In this document: piece by piece, positions 17,147 to 27,392 of the stretch
Layout: each line of letters opens with the position of its first letter
How positions within the stretch are numbered: position 1 is the first letter of the stretch
Source of the DNA: Desulfovibrio fairfieldensis
Lineage (GTDB): Bacteria; Desulfobacterota; Desulfovibrionia; Desulfovibrionales; Desulfovibrionaceae
DNA length: 64,000 nt
Assembly (NCBI RefSeq): GCF_001553605.1
Contig: NZ_CP014229.1
Span: 289,001-353,000 of the forward strand
Direction of reading: 5' to 3'
The notes under the pieces: generated by a model
What the model was told of the DNA's origin: nothing
Databases searched by the model: none
Seen by the model: only the letters and a program-made list of their open reading frames with translations
Position numbers and translations under genes: made by a program

Positions 17147-18052
17147 ATGGAACAATTTTTTCAACAGCTTCTGAACGGTCTTGCCGTGGGCGGCATTTAC
17201 GCGCTGGTGGCCCTGGGCTACACCATGGTCTACGGCGTGCTCAAGCTCATCAACTTCGCGCACGGCGATCTGTTCACCATCGGCGCCTATCTGGGCCTGA
17301 CCCTTCTGGTGAGCTGTAATCTCTCCGGCATGCTGCCTCTGCCCCTGGCCGTGCTGGCGGTCTTCATCATGGTGGGCCTGCTGGTGGCGCTGCTCGGCTT
17401 TCTGCTGGAGCGCGCGGCCTACCGCCCCCTGCGCAATGCCGGTCGTCTCTCGGCCGTGGTTTCGGCCTTGGGCGCGTCCATCTTTTTCCAGAACGCGGTC
17501 ATGCTGATCTACGGCGCGCGCGTTTACGTCTACCCTGATTTTCTGCGCCCGGACTTCACGGTGCATCTCTTCGGCGTCGCCGTGCCGGGCGTGCGCCTGC
17601 TGGTCATCGCGGCCAGCGTGCTGCTGATGCTCGGGCTTTCGGCCTTCATCCAGCGCACCCGCACGGGCGCGGCCATCCGCGCCGTGGCCATTGATCCGGG
17701 CGCGGCCCGGCTCATGGGCATCAACGTGGACAGGATCATTTCCCTGGTCTTTCTGATCGGGCCGGGCCTGGGCGGCGCGGCCGGTCTGATGGTCGGCATC
17801 TACTACGGCCAGATCGACTTCACCATGGGCTGGTCCTACGGGCTCAAGGCCTTTACCGCCGCCATCCTGGGCGGCATCGGCAACATTCCCGGCGCCATGA
17901 TCGGCGGCCTGCTGCTGGGCGTCATCGAGGCCCTGGCCGCCGGGTACATTGCCATCGCCTGGAAAGACGCCATCGCCTTTCTGGTGCTGATCCTGATTCT
18001 GATCATCCGGCCCACGGGCATCTTGGGCGAACGCACGGCGGACAAGCTATGA
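17147..18052 (+). CDS. livH: Branched-chain amino acid ABC transporter permease LivH
   Basis: A 301-residue inner-membrane permease with about eight hydrophobic segments. It opens with MEQFFQQLLNGLAVGGIYALVALGYT, a typical LivH N-terminus, which is why I prefer the ATG at 17147 over the in-frame ATG at 17105; the ribosome binding site is weak in both cases. The cytoplasmic loop RAVAIDPGAARLMGINVD, which contacts the ATPases in this family, is present. The stop codon overlaps the livM start as ATGA, showing translational coupling. Confidence 0.92.
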   Translation: MEQFFQQLLNGLAVGGIYALVALGYTMVYGVLKLINFAHGDLFTIGAYLGLTLLVSCNLSGMLPLPLAVLAVFIMVGLLVALLGFLLERAAYRPLRNAGRLSAVVSALGASIFFQNAVMLIYGARVYVYPDFLRPDFTVHLFGVAVPGVRLLVIAASVLLMLGLSAFIQRTRTGAAIRAVAIDPGAARLMGINVDRIISLVFLIGPGLGGAAGLMVGIYYGQIDFTMGWSYGLKAFTAAILGGIGNIPGAMIGGLLLGVIEALAAGYIAIAWKDAIAFLVLILILIIRPTGILGERTADKL

Positions 18053-19080
18053 AGCGCATGCCCCTGTACATCTTGATGGGCGCGTTGCTCTGCGGGCTGC
18101 CCCTGGTCTGCAATCCCTACTGGTTGGACGTCTGCGTGATGATCGGCCTCTACGCCCTGCTGGCCCTTTCGCTGAACGTGATTCTGGGCCAGGCGGGCAT
18201 CTTTCACATGGGGCACGCGGCCTTTTACGCCGTGGGCGCGTATGTGACGGCCATCCTGAACACCCTCTGCCACTGGCCCATCTTCTGGACCATGCCCCTG
18301 GCGGGCGCGGCCGCGGCTCTTTTCGCCCTGCTGGTGGCCCGGCCCATCATCCATCTGCGCGGCGACTATCTGCTGATCGTAACCATCGGCATTGTGGAGA
18401 TTGTGCGCATCGCCCTGATCAACGACGTCTTCGGCCTGACCGGCGGCTCTAACGGCATTTTCGGCATCAGCCGCCCGCGTTTCTTCGGCTACAAGATCGT
18501 CAAAAGCGTGCAGTTCTATTATCTGGTCTGGGGCATGGTGGGCGTGAGCCTGCTGCTCTTTTACGGGCTCTGGCGCTCGCGTTTCGGCCGGGCGCTGAAT
18601 TACATCAAGGAAGACGACGTCGCGGCCGAGGGCTGCGGGGTCAACGTCACCCGTTACAAGCTGCTGGCCTTTGTGCTGGGGGCCTTCTGGGCGGGCATGG
18701 CGGGCACGGTCTACGCCGCGAAAATGGTCACCATCGCGCCGGAATCCTTCAACTTCATGGAATCGGTGATCATTTTCGCGGTGGTCATCCTTTCCGGCGG
18801 CAGCCAATTGGGCGTGCTGGTCAGCGCTTTTCTGTTCATCGGCCTGCCGGAAGTGCTGCGCGAGTTTTCCGCCGCGCGCATGCTGATCTTCGGTCTGGCC
18901 ATGATGGTGATGATGATCTGGCGGCCGCAGGGCCTGCTGCCGCCCGGTCCGCGCCGCTACGCCGTGCCCCCGGACATTCCAGTCCTGCCGCCGGATGTGC
19001 CGCCGGGCCTTCCGCCGCGCCTCCCGGAGGATGCCGCGCGCGGGCCTGAGCCCGCCCCGGCACAGGGGAGGCCCGCATGA
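18049..19080 (+). CDS. livM: Branched-chain amino acid ABC transporter permease LivM
   Basis: A 343-residue multi-spanning permease, partner of LivH. The family stretches LALSLNVILGQAGIFHMGHAAF and the ATPase-contact loop NYIKEDDVAAEGCGVNVTRYK are clear. The last 35 or so residues form an unusual proline-rich cytoplasmic tail (PPDIPVLPPDVPPGLPPRLP) not needed for the fold. It overlaps livH upstream and livG downstream by four bases each. Confidence 0.92.
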   Translation: MKRMPLYILMGALLCGLPLVCNPYWLDVCVMIGLYALLALSLNVILGQAGIFHMGHAAFYAVGAYVTAILNTLCHWPIFWTMPLAGAAAALFALLVARPIIHLRGDYLLIVTIGIVEIVRIALINDVFGLTGGSNGIFGISRPRFFGYKIVKSVQFYYLVWGMVGVSLLLFYGLWRSRFGRALNYIKEDDVAAEGCGVNVTRYKLLAFVLGAFWAGMAGTVYAAKMVTIAPESFNFMESVIIFAVVILSGGSQLGVLVSAFLFIGLPEVLREFSAARMLIFGLAMMVMMIWRPQGLLPPGPRRYAVPPDIPVLPPDVPPGLPPRLPEDAARGPEPAPAQGRPA

Positions 19081-19847
19081 AGCTGCTTTCCCTGCAGGAA
19101 GTGACCAAGATTTTCGGCGGGCTCATTGCGGTCAACGATCTTTCCTTTTCGGTGGATGCGGGCAGCATCGTGGGCCTGATCGGGCCCAACGGCGCGGGCA
19201 AGACCACGGTTTTCAACTGCATTACCGGCAATTACACGCCGGAGCGGGGCCGGATCTTTTTTGACGGCGAGCCCATTACCGGCCTGAAGCCCCACCGGGT
19301 GGTGGAACTGGGCATTGCGCGTACCTTTCAGAGCATCCGCCTGTTCGGAAAGCTGCCCGTGCTGGAAAACGTGCTGGCCGGACGGCATTGCCGGATGAAG
19401 GCCGGTCTGTTCGCCTGCATGCTGCACACGCCGGGCCAGCGCCGCGAGGAAAAGGCCGCCGTGGCCCGCTGCATGGAGGAATTGCGCTTCGTGGGCCTGG
19501 CCGACCGCCGCGCGGAAGCCGCCGGAGGCCTGTCCTACGGCAATCAACGACTGCTGGAAATCGCGCGCGCTCTGGCTTCGGACCCGCGCCTGCTGATCCT
19601 GGACGAACCCGCCGGGGGCATGAACGACCAGGAAACCGCAGCTCTGGTGGACATCATCGGCGCCATCCGGGAGCGGGGGATCACCGTGCTGCTTATTGAG
19701 CACGACATGCGCCTGGTCATGCGGATCTGTGAAAAACTGGTGGTGCTGGAGCACGGCACCTTGATCGCCGAGGGCGCGCCCGAGGCCATGCGCCGCCATC
19801 CGGCGGTGATTGAAGCCTATCTGGGCGCCGACGACGAGAAGTGGTGA
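19077..19847 (+). CDS. livG: Branched-chain amino acid ABC transporter ATPase LivG
   Basis: A 256-residue ABC ATPase with Walker A GPNGAGKTT near residues 38-46, signature LSYGNQRLLEIARAL, Walker B LLILDEPAGGMN and switch histidine in IEHDM. The C-terminal extension (IAEGAPEAMRRHPAVIEAYLG) marks it as LivG. It energises the LivHM channel from the cytoplasmic side. It overlaps livM by four bases (ATGA). Confidence 0.93.
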   Translation: MKLLSLQEVTKIFGGLIAVNDLSFSVDAGSIVGLIGPNGAGKTTVFNCITGNYTPERGRIFFDGEPITGLKPHRVVELGIARTFQSIRLFGKLPVLENVLAGRHCRMKAGLFACMLHTPGQRREEKAAVARCMEELRFVGLADRRAEAAGGLSYGNQRLLEIARALASDPRLLILDEPAGGMNDQETAALVDIIGAIRERGITVLLIEHDMRLVMRICEKLVVLEHGTLIAEGAPEAMRRHPAVIEAYLGADDEKW

Positions 19848-19849
19848 AT

Positions 19850-20560
<711 letters not shown>

Positions 20561-20644
20561 CGGGACGCATCTGTCACAACCGGATCGGCATAGAGGGATG
20601 ATGACCAGGTCCGGCTGTAACAGCGCTGTAACAATCTTGTTGGG

Positions 20645-22662
20645 TTACCCCTCTTTCATTTCATGAATCAGTTCCGAAAGCTCCTGAGCCTCCCGGGCCA
20701 GACCGGACACGGCCTTGGCAGCCTCGGCCATGGCGTCGGCGATCTGTCTGCTCATGTCGTTGCACAGGAGGATGGAGTGGTTGATCTCCTCGCTGGCGGC
20801 GGATTGTTCCTCGCTGGCCGTGGCAATGGCGTTGACCTGATCGGCCGTGGTTTCCGCTGTGGTCACGATCTCTTCCAGCGCGCGGCCTGATTCATTGGCC
20901 AGGCCCGTGGCTTCCTCGATCTGGGCCACGGCATTGTCCACCGAAGCCGTGCTCTTGGCCGTGCTTTCCTGAATGGCCTTGATGGCGTTGCCCACGTCAT
21001 TGGTGGAGGCCATGGTCTTTTCGGCCAGTTTGCGCACTTCGTCGGCCACCACGGCGAAACCGCGCCCGGCCTCGCCCGCGCGGGCGGCCTCAATGGCGGC
21101 GTTCAGGGCCAGAAGGTTGGTCTGGTCCGCGATGTCCGAGATCACGCCCATGATCCGGGTGATGTCCTGGGCGTGCTCATTGAGCTGGGTCATGTCGTCC
21201 TTGAGTTCCAGCGAAACCTGATGCACGGACTCTATGCGTCGCAAGGAGCGTTCCACCACCTGCGCGCCGGCGGTGGCCTTGTCCTTGGTGTCGGCTGAAG
21301 CGGCGGAAGCGGCTGAGGCGTTTCTGGCCACTTCCTGCACGGTGGCGTTCATTTCGTTCATGGCTGTGGCGGCCTCGGAAAGACGCTGGGCCGCTTCGCC
21401 CGCGCCCCGGTCGGACTGTTCGATCTGGGCGGAAAGCTGCGTGGACGCCGAAGAAACCACACTGCCCACTTCCTCCAGCCTGCCCGCGACGTTCAGCAGG
21501 GCTTCAGCCTTGGCTTTGGCCTCCTGGCCGGCCGCTTCAGCCTTTTTCATGGCTTCCTCGGCGTTTTTGGATTCAAGCTCGGCCTTCTTGATGTTCCTTT
21601 CCAGAGCGCCCACCATCTTCACAATGGCCCCGTATACGCCCTGCTTCTTGCCGCCGTCGTCCACATTGTAGTCGCCGCCCACCACGCGGTGGGCAATGAC
21701 GCTCAGTTGGCCGGGGTCTTTGCCCAGTTGCGCGTTCACGTTACGGGTGAGGAAGACGGTGATGAAGATGCCGCAGAGCAATGCCGCCCCGCAGAAGCCG
21801 AGGATGACGAAATTGGCGTCGCGATTGCTTTCCTGCACCTGAGAAACGCCGAAGGTGGACAGCTCCGTCGCGCTTTGGTCAACGTTGCGGAACAGCACGG
21901 CCAGGGAGCGCAAGTCCACTCCCATCTGGTGCGTGAACTCTATAGAGGCCTGCGCGCTGGGAAGGTATTTGTCCATCTCCCTTATGATGGCCGCCATCGC
22001 TGCCTTATTGCTGGGCGTCCGAAACCGGTTCGCCTGTTCGGCCATGGCATCCCGCATGTTTTTCAGGGCGGTCGAAACGGAGTTAAGCTCCTCTTGCGTG
22101 GACCTGAGGGAGAGGCTGCGAAGCTCGGTCCGCAATCGGTTGAATTCGATGCGCAGTTCCAACACCTTTGTCTGGTTGTCGATGCTGGTCGCGTCAACGC
22201 CCTGAGCGAGCATTACCTCGCGAATCATGGCCTCCATGGCATCAAAGGCCTTTGTCAGACCCACGCGGGCTTCATCGGCTTGAGTCAGCAGACGTATGCT
22301 TTTTTCTGGTCGTCAATACATTTCTGTAAAACCGGCAGAATGGCCTCCAATTGCTTGATGCAACCCGACATTTTCTGCCTGTTTTCGGGGCTCGCAACCA
22401 TGGGGAGACACAATTCGAACTGCTTTTTGGCTTCCGCCAGTTGTTCCCGGGCACGCTGGGCAAAGCTGTCGCTCCCATAAACGATATAACGCAGATAGGC
22501 GGCCTGTGTGTTCAGCAGGGCTGTTTTACTGTTCTCGATATGCGCTGCCTGGCCGGAAAACCGGCTCATCTCATCCGTCAGGTAATAAGAGGCTCCTCCC
22601 AGCGCCAGAGTCATAAAAAGAACTAATGAAAAGCCAAGAATCAATTTTGTCTGCAATTTCAT
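20645..22662 (-). pseudogene. Methyl-accepting chemotaxis protein split by a one-base frameshift
   Basis: The N-terminal part (22662 to a TGA at 22285-22287) encodes a membrane helix (MKLQTKLILGFSLVLFMTLALGG) and the start of a helical-bundle sensor. The rest, from about 22300 down to 20645 in another frame, encodes the remaining sensor, a second helix ([19 protein letters not shown]), HAMP-like region, coiled coil and a complete signalling domain ([19 protein letters not shown]). The frames meet at a run of six A on the coding strand (22300-22305). One added A gives an uninterrupted 672-residue receptor through [18 protein letters not shown]. So the gene is mutated, phase-variable, corrected by slippage, or contains a sequencing error. 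It is convergent with livF. Confidence 0.8.
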
Positions 22663-23393
22663 AATTCACCTAGCAACCTTTGACAGTAGTTTCTGACATT
22701 CTTCTCCATGATGCCATTTGTTTCACATGAAATTGAGAAGGAGCTCCAGAACATATAGCGGCCTTGACCTGAAGCCTCCCGGTGCCGTTTGAAACAGGCA
22801 CATGCCATATTTACAAGTTGTGCTTCATTTTTTTCTCCTCAGAAATTTATAAAAGCAGTTGCCCTCTTTTTATAATGATATGTGTATTTGGTTATAAAAA
22901 GCATAATTCAGAATGTAAGATATGAAGAATAATGTCTTTATAAAATAAAATATAGGCTTGCTAAATTTTTATTATTAGGAAATATTATTGGAATACATCA
23001 TTCTGTATGTTTTTGTATGCTTACTGCTGTCATCCACTGGAATAAAAGTGACAGGTTAACGCCAATTACCGCTCATATCGGCATGAACTCAATTTGCTTT
23101 AGGTTTTTAAATGTCTTTTTCCCTCCCGCCGCTCATGCGAAAACATACTTTCCACCTGTCGTTCGGAAGAATGGCTGCCTCTCTCCACCCGAAGTCTCCG
23201 GCCATCGTACTTACGGTCTGCGGAGGATTCGGTTTATATGCGTCCCACAGGCAGGCATATTTCCGGGCACTCCCCAAACAGCTCCGGAACGGCAACAGAA
23301 AAACCTCTTGAAGCTCCAGCTTCAAGAGGTTTTTCGTTTTGGCCCAAAACAGACGAGCGTCCCTCTCCCATTGCTTTAGCAAGGAGTGCGACA
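22663..23393. other. Long AT-rich intergenic region
   Basis: Apart from one hairpin (23299-23334) I see no convincing gene in these 731 bp. 22840-23010 is strongly AT-rich compared with the flanks and probably includes the promoter of the minus-strand chemoreceptor. 23100-23290 could be a short non-coding transcript ending at the hairpin, but I recognise no RNA family. ORFs here lack ribosome binding sites and coding character. Confidence 0.4.
23299..23334 (+). terminator. Perfect inverted repeat with flanking A and T tracts
   Basis: The arms at 23299-23315 (AAAAACCTCTTGAAGCT) and 23318-23334 are exact complements with a two-base centre, ending in TTTTT. It can work as a terminator on either strand. 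No obvious gene lies directly upstream, so it may end a small RNA. Confidence 0.7.
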
Positions 23394-23669
23394 ATGGACG
23401 CCGCCTTTTCTGATGCTTGTGTCCGAATCCTGAACGTCACCGGCTGCGCGGGACAAGCGGAACCGGCCCGGAGGATGGGAGCCCGCCAAGCCGCCATTTC
23501 CGACAGTCGTCGCCGTGGGCAAACCGGATCGGAAATTCTTCCGGCGCTGCTGAAACGGCTCGGCTTGGCCCCGCAATATGGGAGAAGCGCCCACGCCCTG
23601 ACAAGCAAGCGGCCCGGAACCCCGATGGTTCCGGGCCTTTCTCATGGCAGCTGCTTGGCCGGTTTCTGA
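23394..23669 (+). CDS. Small CI-repressor-like helix-turn-helix protein, possibly frameshifted
   Basis: This 91-codon ORF starts at an ATG seven bases after AAGGAG, a strong ribosome binding site. Its first 60 residues resemble the phage CI repressor helix-turn-helix domain (Bac_CI_repr): RILNVTGCAGQAEPARRMG, then RQAAISDSRRRGQ, then LPALLKRLGLAP. Several family positions look eroded (for example P where L is usual in the Q-AE-AR segment). A terminator hairpin lies inside the 3' end (23611-23640). A one-base shift near residue 63 would stop translation at 23599-23601, just before the hairpin, so the true end is doubtful. It could be a small DNA-binding regulator or a prophage relic. Confidence 0.45.
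   Translation: MDAAFSDACVRILNVTGCAGQAEPARRMGARQAAISDSRRRGQTGSEILPALLKRLGLAPQYGRSAHALTSKRPGTPMVPGLSHGSCLAGF
23611..23640 (+). terminator. Terminator after the CI-like ORF
   Basis: GGCCCGGAACC (23611-23621) and GGTTCCGGGCC (23627-23637) pair perfectly around CCGAT and are followed by TTT. It is oriented for a plus-strand transcript and lies between the HTH ORF and the convergent flavodoxin gene. Confidence 0.8.
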
Positions 23670-23705
23670 CCGGCGTTCGCGTTCAGGAGGGCTGTATGAG
23701 GAGGA

Positions 23706-24326
<621 letters not shown>

Positions 24327-24361
24327 CTATGGAAGGGGCAAAGCCAATCAAGGAGGATGAG

Positions 24362-24751
24362 ATGCAAAAGGAGCTGTTTGACTGCTTTGCCAAGGGGCGT
24401 TTGACTGTTGCCGGTCGGCTACCGGCGCTCGCGGTGGAACCCTGGAAGGAGCATAAGGATTTTCCCGGCGTGTTTCTGAAAAATCTGGTCATGCCTGAGC
24501 TGACGGAGGGCTTGCTGAGCTGCCACCTGGTCAGGATTGAAGCCCGGCGCGGGATCGGCAGGCACGCCCACGGCACGAGCCTGGAACTGCATGAAGTTGT
24601 CGGGGGAAGCGGCGTGTGCCTGACGCCGGAGGGAGAGATCGCCTATCTGCCGGGCAGCATGGCGATCCTGCCCGCCAAGACGCCGCATGAAGTCCGCGCG
24701 GGCGAAAACGGCCTCTGGTTGTTCGCCAAATTCATCACGCTTCCAGCCTGA
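24362..24751 (+). CDS. Cupin-domain protein
   Basis: A 129-residue single-domain cupin. The ATG at 24362 follows an excellent AAGGAGG, in preference to the in-frame ATG at 24329. Cupin motif 1 is represented by RRGIGRHAHGTSLELHEVVGGSG and motif 2 by YLPGSMAILPAKTPHEVRAGENG, giving His/Glu metal ligands. Its last 17 bases overlap the convergent AraC-family regulator. Such small cupins often sense or bind a small molecule; no substrate can be assigned. A functional link with the AraC gene is possible but inferred only from position. Confidence 0.75.
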   Translation: MQKELFDCFAKGRLTVAGRLPALAVEPWKEHKDFPGVFLKNLVMPELTEGLLSCHLVRIEARRGIGRHAHGTSLELHEVVGGSGVCLTPEGEIAYLPGSMAILPAKTPHEVRAGENGLWLFAKFITLPA

Positions 24752-25460
24752 GGCTTGCCCGCCGGAACTGCCCCGGCGTCATGCCGTGCTGCCGCTTGAA
24801 CAGCTTGTGCAGATGGCTCTGGTCCGTAAAACCGGCGGATACGGCGGCCTCGGCCGCTGCCGTATCCGCCCGCAACAGGGCGCGCGCCAGGCGCAGGCGG
24901 CAGAGCAGATGAAAGGCGTGGGGCGTCAGGCCGGTCTCCCGGCGGAAACGACGGAGAAAATGCCAGGGGCTGTAACCCGCCAGGGCGGCCAGCCGCTTGA
25001 GGGGCCAGGGCGTGGCGGGGTCGTCCAGCAGCAGGCGGCATACGGTTTGTATCGGTGGTTCCGCAGTGCTTTCTTCCGGCGGTTGCGCGTGGAGGAGATG
25101 TCGGGCCAGGTGCTCTGCTCGCGCGCCCAGAGCGAGAGGCGCGCAGGCTTTGCGTACCAGCCCGGCAAGCCGGGCGTCATACGGGAGGATGGAGGAATTC
25201 GTCGGCAGACAGGCCGCCAGCAGAGTTGTTCCGGGTTCGAGAAACAGCCTGTGGGCGCACAGTCGGGGAATCCTGAAATAACCGCCGGTCCGCAGGTAAC
25301 GCGCCTCGGCGCGGGTTTCCAGCACAAGGCCGCCGGACAGCACGACGCCGCTTACCCAATGCGCCGCATGCAGATGCCAGGGATACCTTTGCGCGGCATT
25401 CCGGGAAGTCACAAATTCAACCTCGCCGGAAGCCGTATATCGGTATGTGATAGAGGCCAT
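24735..25460 (-). CDS. AraC-family transcriptional regulator
   Basis: A 241-residue regulator with an N-terminal cupin-like AraC ligand domain (YPWHLHAAHWVSGVVLSGGLVLET; FRIPRLCAHRL) and a C-terminal double helix-turn-helix (about residues 145-235): LAALAGYSPWHFLRRFRRETGLTPHAF and AAVSAGFTDQSHLHKLFKRQHGMTPGQFR. The organisation matches the short AraC regulators found beside exporters or small-molecule genes. Its 3' end overlaps the cupin gene. The radical SAM gene ends 18 bp upstream of its start on the same strand, so they may share a transcript. Confidence 0.88.
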   Translation of the reverse strand: MASITYRYTASGEVEFVTSRNAAQRYPWHLHAAHWVSGVVLSGGLVLETRAEARYLRTGGYFRIPRLCAHRLFLEPGTTLLAACLPTNSSILPYDARLAGLVRKACAPLALGARAEHLARHLLHAQPPEESTAEPPIQTVCRLLLDDPATPWPLKRLAALAGYSPWHFLRRFRRETGLTPHAFHLLCRLRLARALLRADTAAAEAAVSAGFTDQSHLHKLFKRQHGMTPGQFRRASLRLEA

Positions 25461-25478
25461 GCTTCCCTGCCGGAGCGC

Positions 25479-26879
25479 CTATTCCTCGGCCCCCGCGGCG
25501 CCGAGGGCGCTCCTGGCCTCGGGCTCGGGCATGCGCCATGCGCCGGGCAGGGGGGCCGTGATTTCCGCTCTGTCGCCCAGATAGGGATTGAAGTAGCCGT
25601 AGCGCAGCCAGGGACAGAGCTTTTTGAGCCGCTTCATGAACACGGTCAGGCCCATGCTCGGCGCCGTGTCCAGCGCTGCGTCCGGAACCGCGGGGGAGGT
25701 GCTTCCCTCCCGGCCGCTCATCAGCCGGAAATACCATTCCGGGTCGATGTTCAGATTGCGCCACTGGATCATGCTCACGCCGTTTTCGCCCGCCAGGCGG
25801 GCCAGGGCCTCCAGTTCCTCTTCGGTATCCGTGACGCCGGGGAAGAACAGCAGGTTGAGCGAGACGAAGATGCCGCGTTGCCGCGCCTCGCGGATGGAAG
25901 CGCGCACGTCGGCGAAGCTGTAATCGGCGGGCCGGTAGTAACGCTGGTAGAGCGCCTCGCGGGCGCTGTTGCAGCTCACCCGCATACTGGTCAGCCCGGC
26001 CTCGGCCAGACGGGCCACAGCCCCGGGATTGGAGGCATTGGTATTGCAGTTGACCGTACCCCGGCCGCCGCCGGTGCGGAACAGGCGCACGCTTTCCACC
26101 AGCAGGCCCGCATTGGTCAGGGGGTCGCCCTCACAGCCCTGGCCGAAGGAATAGATGGGCGTGGCCGTCTCCCGGCTCTGGTGCAGGCGCATGACCTCCA
26201 CGATTTCGGCGGCTTCGGGAGTGAAGGCCAGACGGCACTGGGGCGTCACGGCCACGGGCGAATCCTTGTCCTGGGCCGAGATGCAGCCCACGCAACGCGC
26301 GTTGCAGGCGCGCGAGGTGGGCAGCGGCGCTTCATAGCGGCCCAGAGCGAAGTTGCGCGCCGCCGGACAGTCGTAGCGCAGCACGCAATTGTCCAGAATA
26401 TGGCGGATCAGGCGATTGTCCGGGTGCTCGCGCAACAGGCGCCGCACGTTCTGCTCAATACGGCCGCGCGGGATGCGCTGGAACCGCTGGCGCGGGTCTT
26501 GGTCCACCTTGCGGGCGCAGACGTAAAAGCGGCCGTGCGCGAAGCCCACCGCGCCGTAAGCGAAGAGGGGCAGCAGGGGCGCGTCGGTTTCGCTTTCATA
26601 GGCCGGGTGGGCCGAAAGGGTGTGCGCGGGCGCGGCAAAGGCGGCTACTGCCAGCTGGTCCAGAACCTCGGTTTCGCCGCTTTCCGGATTCAGGCCCACG
26701 GCCCGGCGGCCCGGCAGAAGAAAAAGCTCGCTTTCCTCGGGCAGGGGCATGAGTTCGTCGGGACGCGGCAGGCCCCACTGGGCACCCCGGCGACAGACCA
26801 TCAGCAATTGCGGATCGTCATAGATGTTGCCGCTCTGGTCGGCCATGACCAGATGCGGCTCAAGACGCGGAGCGGCCAT
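25479..26879 (-). CDS. Radical SAM protein of unknown function
   Basis: A 466-residue protein with the radical SAM cluster motif CNARCVGC (C-x3-C-x2-C) near residues 190-197, preceded by an unusual N-terminal region of about 180 residues. The following barrel has GQGCEGDPL (SAM-binding GGE-like strand), GTVNCNTNASNP and MIQWRNLNIDPEWY. There is no SPASM-type cysteine cluster at the C-terminus. The enzyme should cleave SAM to a 5'-deoxyadenosyl radical; the substrate is unknown. The ATG has GGAGGA upstream. The N-terminal extension, ending with VLRYDCPAARNFALGRYE, may recognise a partner protein. Confidence 0.82.
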   Translation of the reverse strand: MAAPRLEPHLVMADQSGNIYDDPQLLMVCRRGAQWGLPRPDELMPLPEESELFLLPGRRAVGLNPESGETEVLDQLAVAAFAAPAHTLSAHPAYESETDAPLLPLFAYGAVGFAHGRFYVCARKVDQDPRQRFQRIPRGRIEQNVRRLLREHPDNRLIRHILDNCVLRYDCPAARNFALGRYEAPLPTSRACNARCVGCISAQDKDSPVAVTPQCRLAFTPEAAEIVEVMRLHQSRETATPIYSFGQGCEGDPLTNAGLLVESVRLFRTGGGRGTVNCNTNASNPGAVARLAEAGLTSMRVSCNSAREALYQRYYRPADYSFADVRASIREARQRGIFVSLNLLFFPGVTDTEEELEALARLAGENGVSMIQWRNLNIDPEWYFRLMSGREGSTSPAVPDAALDTAPSMGLTVFMKRLKKLCPWLRYGYFNPYLGDRAEITAPLPGAWRMPEPEARSALGAAGAEE

Positions 26880-26986
26880 AAATCCTCCTTGCCCAAGCCG
26901 GGGCTAACGTATATAAGCGGGAAGGCGCGACGCGGACGGGCTTTTCCGGCCCGCCCGGCGCGCACAGCGCTTTTGTGAGGCCCGCC

Positions 26987-27355
26987 ATGTTTTCCATCAT
27001 GTTGTTCATCTTTCTCTGCTTTCTGGGCATGCTGGCCGTGCTGTTCTATATGCTGCGCAGCCAGGAACGCCTCTGCCAGGTTCTGCGTGACGAACACGCC
27101 CAGATGCGCGTCCTGTTACGGGCCATGGAATCGCGCCTGGACGCTTTGGACGGCAGCGCCGGTTCCGAACCCCGGCCCGCCGAAACCCTTCCGGCCCGCG
27201 ATCCCCTGCTGCATCTGAGCTTTGAGGACCCGGCCCCGTCCGCCCCCCGGACTGATCGGTTCGGCCGTGAGGGCAATCCCGCCCCTGATCCGGCCCTGGA
27301 CCTGCATTTTGATCCGCTTGCGGACGCGGGCGCCGACCCTGCGGGCCGCCGCTGA
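26987..27355 (+). CDS. Small membrane-anchored protein
   Basis: A 122-residue protein with one N-terminal membrane helix (MFSIMLFIFLCFLGMLAVLFYML), a short amphipathic or coiled segment (QVLRDEHAQMRVLLRAMESRLDAL) and a charged, proline-rich, probably disordered C-terminus. GAGG lies before the ATG at 26987; a GTG at 26975 is the alternative. No family recognised. It stands alone between divergent and convergent neighbours. Confidence 0.6.
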   Translation: MFSIMLFIFLCFLGMLAVLFYMLRSQERLCQVLRDEHAQMRVLLRAMESRLDALDGSAGSEPRPAETLPARDPLLHLSFEDPAPSAPRTDRFGREGNPAPDPALDLHFDPLADAGADPAGRR

Positions 27356-27392
27356 ATCGTTCCGCCGGATGTATGTGATCCGCCAGAACAAA

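Noticed and set aside
20561-20644. Terminator between livF and the convergent chemoreceptor
   Set aside because: CTGTAACAGCGCTGTAACA-like repeats are present but they do not form a good stem with a T-tract.
22840-23010. AT-rich block as an origin, att site or CRISPR leader
   Set aside because: There are no repeats with regular spacing, no integrase or tRNA nearby, and no DnaA-box cluster that I could see.
23380-23640. Possible cobalamin riboswitch or RNase P-like RNA before the terminator
   Set aside because: The conserved core words of those RNAs are absent, while the stretch has a ribosome binding site and a recognisable HTH-type reading frame.
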